From Oscillospiraceae bacterium (GTDB taxonomy: Bacteria; Bacillota; Clostridia; Oscillospirales; Oscillospiraceae), in contig SVLO01000002.1 in NCBI GenBank assembly GCA_015067885.1, forward strand, positions 100,606 through 136,808: 36,203 bases of DNA, read 5' to 3'. The notes under the pieces are model-generated. The model made no database searches, was not told the origin of the DNA, and worked only from the letters and a program-made list of their open reading frames with translations. The first letter of the stretch is position 1, and every line of letters starts with the position of its first letter. A program made the translations under genes and the position numbers. Positions 31,726 to 36,203 of the stretch are shown one piece after another.

Positions 31726-33273
31726 TTACTTGGCGTACTCCACAGCCTTGGTCTCCCGGATGAGGTTGACCTTGATCTGACCGGGGTATTCCATCTCTTC
31801 CTCGATCTTCTTGGCGATGTCCCGGGCCAGCAGGACCATCTGATCCTCGTTGACAAGCTCGGGCTTGATCATGATGCGCACCTCGCGGCCGGCCTGGATG
31901 GCGTAGGACTTCTCCACGCCGTGGAAGGAGGAGGTGATCTCCTCCAACTGCTCCAGCCGCTTGATGTAGTTCTCCAAATTCTCGCGCCGGGCGCCGGGAC
32001 GGGCGGCGGAAATGGCGTCGGCCGCCTGGACCAGGCAGGCCACGATGGTCTTGGCCTCCACGTCGTTGTGGTGGGCCTGGATGGCGTGGATGACCTGCTC
32101 GTTCTCGCGGTACTTGCGGGCCAGCTCCACACCGATCTGTACGTGGGAACCCTCCACCTCATGGTCGATGGACTTGCCCAGGTCGTGCAGCAGACCCGCG
32201 CGCTTGGCCTGGGCCACGTCGGCGCCGATCTCGGCGGCCAGCAGGCCGGCCACGTGGGAAACCTCGATGGAGTGGTTCAGCACGTTCTGACCGTAGCTGG
32301 TGCGGTAGCGCATACGGCCCAGCAGCTTGACAAGCTCCGGGTGCAGACCGTGGACGTTGGTCTCGAAAATGGCGCGCTCGCCCTCGGCCTTGATGGTGGC
32401 GTCCACCTCGCGCTTGGCCTTCTCCACCATCTCCTCGATGCGGGCGGGGTGGATGCGGCCGTCCAAAATCAGCTTTTCCAGGGCCAGGCGGGCAATCTCC
32501 CGTCGGACGGGGTCGAAGCAGGACACGGTGATGGCCTCGGGGGTGTCGTCGATGATGAGGTCCACGCCGGTCATAGTCTCCAGGGTGCGGATATTGCGGC
32601 CCTCGCGGCCGATGATGCGACCCTTCATTTCGTCGTTGGGCAGGGGGACCACAGACACCGTAGCCTCGGCCACGTGGTCAGCGGCACAGCGCTGGATAGC
32701 CAGGGAGATGATCTCCCGGGCGCGGGTGTCAGCCTCCTCCTTGAAGCGGGACTCGATCTCCTTGACCTTCATGGCGGATTCGTGGGTGACCTCGGCTTCC
32801 AGCTGGGTGATGAGGTAGCTCTTGGCCTCCTCGGCGGTGTAGCCGGAGATACGCTCCAGCATTTCCAGTTGGCTACGTTTGATCTGCTCGGCCTCGGCCT
32901 GGACCACGTCCAGCTTGGCCAGCTTTTCCGTCAACTGTTCTTCTTTCTTTTCGATGTTGTCGGTCTTGCGGTCCAGCGCCTCTTCCTTCTGCTGAAGGCG
33001 GCGTTCCTGCTTCTGCAGGTCGGCGCGGCGCTCTTTCTCCTCCCGCTCGTACTCGGTACGGGCCTTGTGGAGTTCTTCCTTAGCCTCCAGCAGCGCCTCG
33101 CGCTTTTTGCTTTCGGCACTCTTATACGCGTCGTTGACGATGCGCTTGGCCTCGTCCTCGGCAGAGCCGATCTCCCTCTCGGCAGCGGACTTACGGCGGT
33201 TCCAGCCGACAAAGATGCCAATGGCACCAAATACGACAGCGCCAATCACGGCGCCAATGATGTAGGGCAACAT
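31726..33273 (-). CDS. rny: Ribonuclease Y
   Basis: RNase Y is the membrane-bound endonuclease that starts mRNA decay in many Firmicutes. The 515-residue length is standard. There is an N-terminal membrane helix (about 3-23), then a long charged coiled coil (25-190), a KH domain with [10 protein letters not shown], and an HD domain with [12 protein letters not shown] and the later [10 protein letters not shown] and [16 protein letters not shown]. The ATG at 33273 follows GGAGGTG. It makes a single-gene transcript. Confidence 0.96.
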   Translation of the reverse strand: MLPYIIGAVIGAVVFGAIGIFVGWNRRKSAAEREIGSAEDEAKRIVNDAYKSAESKKREALLEAKEELHKARTEYEREEKERRADLQKQERRLQQKEEALDRKTDNIEKKEEQLTEKLAKLDVVQAEAEQIKRSQLEMLERISGYTAEEAKSYLITQLEAEVTHESAMKVKEIESRFKEEADTRAREIISLAIQRCAADHVAEATVSVVPLPNDEMKGRIIGREGRNIRTLETMTGVDLIIDDTPEAITVSCFDPVRREIARLALEKLILDGRIHPARIEEMVEKAKREVDATIKAEGERAIFETNVHGLHPELVKLLGRMRYRTSYGQNVLNHSIEVSHVAGLLAAEIGADVAQAKRAGLLHDLGKSIDHEVEGSHVQIGVELARKYRENEQVIHAIQAHHNDVEAKTIVACLVQAADAISAARPGARRENLENYIKRLEQLEEITSSFHGVEKSYAIQAGREVRIMIKPELVNEDQMVLLARDIAKKIEEEMEYPGQIKVNLIRETKAVEYAK

Positions 33274-33383
33274 TGTGTTTCAACACCTCCTGTATCTAGA
33301 CAATGAAAATAAAATCAGCCGCAGGGGGCCGCCCTGCGACAAGTGAAAAACAAGCCCTTCGTTTTTCATATTTGTCCACTTAT

Positions 33384-33412
33384 ATTCTAATCACAAATCT
33401 TCCATCTGTCAA
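33384..33412 (-). promoter_or_regulatory. rny promoter
   Basis: On the minus strand TTGACA (33412-33407), 17-base spacer, TAGAAT (33389-33384). The roughly 100-base leader contains a CGCAGGG/CCCTGCG-type hairpin (33319-33338) before the ribosome site. Confidence 0.85.
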
Positions 33413-33448
33413 GAATTATTGATGTAATGTATAAAAGTAAAACGCCCC

Positions 33449-33477
33449 TTGCCAAGGGGCCGTCGGGCAGGTATAAT
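33449..33477 (+). promoter_or_regulatory. Promoter of the VOC-family gene
   Basis: TTGCCA (33449-33454), 17-base spacer, TATAAT (33472-33477). CCCCTTGCCAAGGGG, a palindrome, overlaps the -35 box and may be an operator. Confidence 0.7.
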
Positions 33478-33511
33478 ATGGTTACATCATACAGAAAAGG
33501 AGTGCTGCCCC

Positions 33512-33910
33512 ATGAACGCTGTCGCCGCCCATGTCACCGGCTTCCAGCACATCGGTCTGCCCACCAACGATTTGGAAAAAACCATCGAATTTTACAAGTC
33601 CCTCGGCTTTGAGGTCGCCTTCGCCACCGAGATCCCCTCGGACAAGGTGGCCTTCCTGAAACTGAAAAACATCTGCATCGAAAGCTATCAGTCCACCGGC
33701 GAACCCTGCGCCGTGGGCAAGGCCGGCGCCATCGCCCACATCGCCCTGGACGTGGACGATATCGAGGCTGCCTGGGCCGCCGTGAAGGCCGCCGGCCACA
33801 CCCCCCTGGAGGACGAGATCCAGTCCCTGCCCTTCTGGGCCCGTGGCGTGCGTTTCTTCAACATCGAGGGTCCCAACGCCGAGATCGTGGAGTTCAGCCA
33901 GGTACTGTAA
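33512..33910 (+). CDS. VOC-superfamily (glyoxalase/lyase-like) protein
   Basis: The 132-residue protein has two beta-alpha-beta-beta-beta modules of the vicinal oxygen chelate fold. Likely metal ligands are H in GFQHIGLP, E in CIESYQ, H in IAHIALDVDD and the final E in NAEIVEF, arranged as in glyoxalase I and methylmalonyl-CoA epimerase. The paired ligand set suggests an active metalloenzyme; the reaction is not determined. AAAAGGAG precedes the ATG at 33512. Single-gene unit with its own promoter and terminator. Confidence 0.87.
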   Translation: MNAVAAHVTGFQHIGLPTNDLEKTIEFYKSLGFEVAFATEIPSDKVAFLKLKNICIESYQSTGEPCAVGKAGAIAHIALDVDDIEAAWAAVKAAGHTPLEDEIQSLPFWARGVRFFNIEGPNAEIVEFSQVL

Positions 33911-33923
33911 TCCTCTGCAACGC

Positions 33924-33957
33924 AAAAACACCCCGACGACCGTCGGGGTGTTTTTTT
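33924..33957. terminator. Terminator between VOC gene and EIIC-like gene
   Basis: AAAAACACCCCGAC / GTCGGGGTGTTTTTTT with a 4-base loop; usable from both convergent genes. Confidence 0.88.
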
Positions 33958-33967
33958 ATATTCATCA

Positions 33968-35035
33968 TCACTGCGCCAGGGCCAAATCGCCCTCCCGGAT
34001 CCAGCCCAGTTTACGCATGGCCCAGCCGAAGAAGCCGCACAGCACCGCAGGCAGCACGATGCAGATCAGCACCAGGCCGATCCAGTCCATGGCAGTGGGC
34101 GCAATGGCCACGGCACCCTTGGCCGCCGCCTCGGACCCGGGGGTCAGCCAGCCGGTCCACACGCCGATGGGACCGCACAGACCGCAGGTGCCCATGCCGG
34201 AGTTAATGGCCGCGCCGTTCATCTGCAGCTTGAACACGCAGGTGGCGATGGGGCCGGTAATGGCCGAGGTCAGAATGGGGGGCAGCCAGCACACCGGACG
34301 GCGCACCAGGTTGGGCATCTGCAGCATGGAGGTACCCAGGCCCTGGCTCACCAGACCGCCCCAGCGATTTTCCTTGAAGGACATGACCGCAAAGCCCACC
34401 ATGTGGGCGCAGCAGCCCGCCACCGCCGCGCCGCCGGCAATGCCGGTCAGGCCCAGCACGGAGCAGATGGCGGCGGAGGAAATGGGCAGGGTCAGGGCAA
34501 TGCCCACCAGCACCGACACCGCAATACCCATCCAGAAGGGCTGCAGGGTGGTGGCCCGGTCGATCATGGTACCAAAGGCGGAGGCCGCCGTGCCGATGGG
34601 GGGCGCGATGAGCTTGGCAAGGGCCACGCCTACCAAAATGGTCACGCCGGGGGTGACCAGAATATCCACCTTCGTTTCTTTGGATACCGCTTTGCCGAAT
34701 TCGGCGGCAACGATGGCGATGACCAAAACGGCCAGGGGGCCGCCGGCCTTACCCTCGGCATTGGCCGCCCAGCCTACCGCCGCAAGGGAAAACAGCACCA
34801 TGGGATCCGCCTTCAGGGCGTAGCCGATGGCCACCGCCATGGCCGGACCGGACACCGCCATGGCGTACGTGCCGATGTCCACCAAATACTGCACCGCCAA
34901 CTGCTGGCCCAGGGTTTTGATAATCGTACCGATGAGCAACGAGCAAAACAGGCCCTGTGCCATGGCCCCCAAAGCGTCGATGCCGTAGCGCTTGAGAGAT
35001 ATCTCAATGTTTTTCCGCTTCAAAAACGCTTTCAT
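33968..35035 (-). CDS. PTS EIIC-like permease (PTS_EIIC_2 family), possible niacin transporter
   Basis: The 355-residue protein has about nine to ten membrane helices and belongs to the stand-alone EIIC-like family. The opening GIDALGAMAQGLFCSLLIGTI, then PGVTILVGVALAKLIAPPIG, MQPFWMG-like LQPFWMGI and the late MNGAAINSGMGTCGLCGPIGVW are its hallmarks. There are no EIIA or EIIB domains, so phosphotransfer is unlikely. The start at 35035 follows AAAGGTGAG; an upstream in-frame start is poorer. The gene stands next to niaR and its promoter carries a perfect palindrome also seen near pncB and niaR, so a role in niacin uptake is a reasonable, untested inference. Confidence 0.82.
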   Translation of the reverse strand: MKAFLKRKNIEISLKRYGIDALGAMAQGLFCSLLIGTIIKTLGQQLAVQYLVDIGTYAMAVSGPAMAVAIGYALKADPMVLFSLAAVGWAANAEGKAGGPLAVLVIAIVAAEFGKAVSKETKVDILVTPGVTILVGVALAKLIAPPIGTAASAFGTMIDRATTLQPFWMGIAVSVLVGIALTLPISSAAICSVLGLTGIAGGAAVAGCCAHMVGFAVMSFKENRWGGLVSQGLGTSMLQMPNLVRRPVCWLPPILTSAITGPIATCVFKLQMNGAAINSGMGTCGLCGPIGVWTGWLTPGSEAAAKGAVAIAPTAMDWIGLVLICIVLPAVLCGFFGWAMRKLGWIREGDLALAQ

Positions 35036-35061
35036 ATTCTCACCTTTTTCGTAAATATTCA

Positions 35062-35075
35062 GGTGTCTTGACACC
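35062..35075. promoter_or_regulatory. Candidate NiaR operator at the EIIC-like gene
   Basis: GGTGTCTTGACACC is a perfect 14-base palindrome. It lies 9 bases downstream of the -10 box of the permease promoter, where a bound repressor would block RNA polymerase. Confidence 0.65.
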
Positions 35076-35084
35076 ACCAGTGCT

Positions 35085-35112
35085 ATTGTAGCACCCTTTT
35101 CAAATTTGTCAA
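35085..35112 (-). promoter_or_regulatory. Promoter of the EIIC-like gene
   Basis: On the minus strand TTGACA (35112-35107), 16-base spacer, TACAAT (35090-35085). Confidence 0.8.
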
Positions 35113-35121
35113 GTACCCATC

Positions 35122-35155
35122 AAAAATGACCTGTCCCGTGGGACAGGTCATTTTT
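35122..35155 (-). terminator. niaR terminator
   Basis: AAAAATGACCTGTCCC / GGGACAGGTCATTTTT separated by GT, 11 bases after the niaR stop. Confidence 0.9.
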
Positions 35156-35165
35156 GCAAACGAGT

Positions 35166-35678
35166 TTATTCCTCCACCAGCAGATCCAACTGCTTCAGGG
35201 CATCCTTCGTGCGCAGGAAGGCCGCCTCATCGGGGCAGCAGACGGTGTGCAGATGGATGCCGTCTGTCAGGGCGGACAGGGGCGCCGCTTCCTGCCGGGA
35301 GATCTGCTCCACAAACTGGGCCACCTCGTAGCGATTGGAAAGCTGCAACGGGCCGGTAAGCTGGCCGTAAACGGGATGCTCCACGATCACGTCCACCACG
35401 GTGCAGCCCTGGTCCACGATGGCATTCAGCTCCTCCGCCATGCGCTCAGCGCTGTGACGACAGGCCAGGGTGTGCCGAACGCCGACGTTCTGCACCGGCA
35501 GCACGTAACCCCGGGGGGTGGCGGAGATGTCCATCCCGCCGGCACGCAGCAGGGCCACGTCACCCACGATGATCTGGCGGCTGACGGAAAACTGCTTGGC
35601 CAGGGCGGTGGCACTGACCGGGCCATGGGCTTGCTCCAGGCACTTTGCTACACCGCGTCTTCTCTCTTGTGCGTCCAT
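35166..35678 (-). CDS. niaR: Niacin-responsive repressor NiaR (YrxA)
   Basis: NiaR represses niacin uptake and NAD synthesis genes when nicotinic acid is bound. The 170 residues have an N-terminal winged HTH (about 8-62, VSATALAKQFSVSRQIIVGDVALLRAGG) followed by the 3H domain, whose metal/effector histidines are visible in VRHTLACRHS, VEHPVYGQL and GIHLHTV. The start at 35678 follows GAGGGA; an ATG six codons upstream lacks a site. Its own promoter has an imperfect copy of the palindrome found before the EIIC-like gene, which suggests autoregulation. Confidence 0.92.
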   Translation of the reverse strand: MDAQERRRGVAKCLEQAHGPVSATALAKQFSVSRQIIVGDVALLRAGGMDISATPRGYVLPVQNVGVRHTLACRHSAERMAEELNAIVDQGCTVVDVIVEHPVYGQLTGPLQLSNRYEVAQFVEQISRQEAAPLSALTDGIHLHTVCCPDEAAFLRTKDALKQLDLLVEE

Positions 35679-35705
35679 ATTCTTCCCTCTTTTCAAAAAA
35701 TCGAT

Positions 35706-35719
35706 ACTATCTTGACACT
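35706..35719. promoter_or_regulatory. Candidate NiaR operator at niaR
   Basis: ACTATCTTGACACT has the core TATCTTGACA, one change from the TGTCTTGACA core at 35064-35073 (10 of 14 positions overall). It abuts the niaR -10 box on its downstream side. Confidence 0.5.
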
Positions 35720-35748
35720 AGTATACCACACCTTAATATGGGTTGCAA
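35720..35748 (-). promoter_or_regulatory. niaR promoter
   Basis: On the minus strand TTGCAA (35748-35743), 17-base spacer, TATACT (35725-35720). Confidence 0.75.
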
Positions 35749-35790
35749 GGATAATTTTGGGTATATTTTGGGTTAATATGGTCAGAAACC

Positions 35791-35819
35791 TTGACTTTTC
35801 CTGCCACTGTTTATAAAAT
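35791..35819 (+). promoter_or_regulatory. proS promoter
   Basis: TTGACT (35791-35796), 17-base spacer, TAAAAT (35814-35819). RNA starts about 40 bases before the ATG, which leaves no room for a T-box leader. Confidence 0.75.
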
Positions 35820-35863
35820 AAGGGTTACTGCAAATACACTCTTTATAAAAGGACTGAGTAACT

Positions 35864-36203
35864 ATGGCTAAAGACAACAAAAAGCAGGTGGAGCAGATCA
35901 CCGATATGGAGGTGGACTTCACCCAGTGGTACACCGACGTGTGCAAGAAGGCGGAGCTGATCGACTACTCCTCCATCAAGGGTATGTTCATCTACCGCCC
36001 CTATGGCTACGCCATTTGGGAGAATATTCAGCGCACCCTGGACGATATGTTCAAGAAGACCGGGCATCAGAACGTGTCCATGCCCATGCTGATCCCCGAG
36101 TCCCTGCTGCAGAAGGAGAAGGACCACGTGGAGGGCTTTGCCCCCGAGTGCGCCTGGGTCACCTACGGCGGCAGCGAGAAGCTGGAGGAGCGCTACTGCA
36201 TCC
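35864..36203 (+). CDS. proS: Prolyl-tRNA synthetase, N-terminal part (runs off the window)
   Basis: The first 113 codons are present: [19 protein letters not shown], then the [20 protein letters not shown] motif 1 region and [30 protein letters not shown], which begins the class II catalytic core. This arrangement, without the N-terminal bacterial-type layout, is that of the shorter archaeal/eukaryotic-like ProRS (type 3) found in many Clostridia. It charges tRNA-Pro with proline. The start follows AAAGGA with a 10-base gap. The C-terminal part is outside the window. Confidence 0.93.
   Translation, partial: MAKDNKKQVEQITDMEVDFTQWYTDVCKKAELIDYSSIKGMFIYRPYGYAIWENIQRTLDDMFKKTGHQNVSMPMLIPESLLQKEKDHVEGFAPECAWVTYGGSEKLEERYCI

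Noticed and set aside
35757-35863. T-box leader for proS
   Set aside because: The promoter found at 35791-35819 leaves only about 40 bases of leader, and no specifier loop or T-box sequence is present.

Overview
The window is GC-rich (visibly near 60%) chromosomal DNA of a spore-forming anaerobic Bacillota, most likely a gut Oscillospirales / Oscillospiraceae relative. The pointers are spoIID with a candidate sigma-E promoter, rubrerythrin, an oxygen-sensitive radical-SAM sulfatase maturase, the rny-ymdB order, strong AAGGAGG ribosome sites, TTGACA-N17-TATAAT promoters, and the GC-rich palindromic intergenic repeats common in that group. This placement is inferred from content, not from a database search. 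No phage, transposase, integrase or CRISPR array was seen.

Region 1-4350: the first codons of a minus-strand gene with a long structured leader, then serine biosynthesis (serC, serA) interrupted by copies of a palindromic repeat, a small ferritin-like protein and a PaaI-type thioesterase. Region 4355-7857: two riboswitch-controlled transporters. A lysine riboswitch precedes an NhaC-family permease that carries an unusual 24-cysteine zinc-ribbon-like N-terminal domain. A TPP riboswitch precedes thiT, which is followed by an unlisted 44-codon small gene. Region 7855-12060: mnmA, spoIID, tRNA-Gly(GCC) with two tandem copies of its 3' end plus terminator (181-bp period), and a glycerate 2-kinase that may feed the same 3-carbon pool as serA/serC.

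Region 12060-18850: an orphan MsmX-type ABC ATPase, a small anchored membrane protein, a DUF624/YesL-like membrane protein, and a three-gene catabolic operon (unknown TIM-barrel-like protein, phosphotriesterase homologue, M24/creatinase-like hydrolase) divergent from an AraC regulator. Region 18900-26400: tspO, a GDSL esterase behind a promoter embedded in a large palindrome, a DUF3048 lipoprotein, pncB, a cytosolic sulfatase translationally coupled to its anaerobic maturase, and rubrerythrin.

Region 26600-36203: an operon of ymdB, a YhaO/SbcD-like nuclease, a YhaN/SbcC-like ATPase and signal peptidase I, downstream of rny (RNase Y); then a VOC protein, a PTS-EIIC-like permease, the niacin repressor niaR and the 5' part of proS. 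The most attractive new system is a small niacin regulon. A 14-bp palindrome (core TGTCTTGACA) lies just downstream of the -10 box of the EIIC-like permease, and similar sites sit in the same place at pncB and at niaR itself. This predicts that the permease is a niacin-regulated, possibly niacin-transporting, protein.
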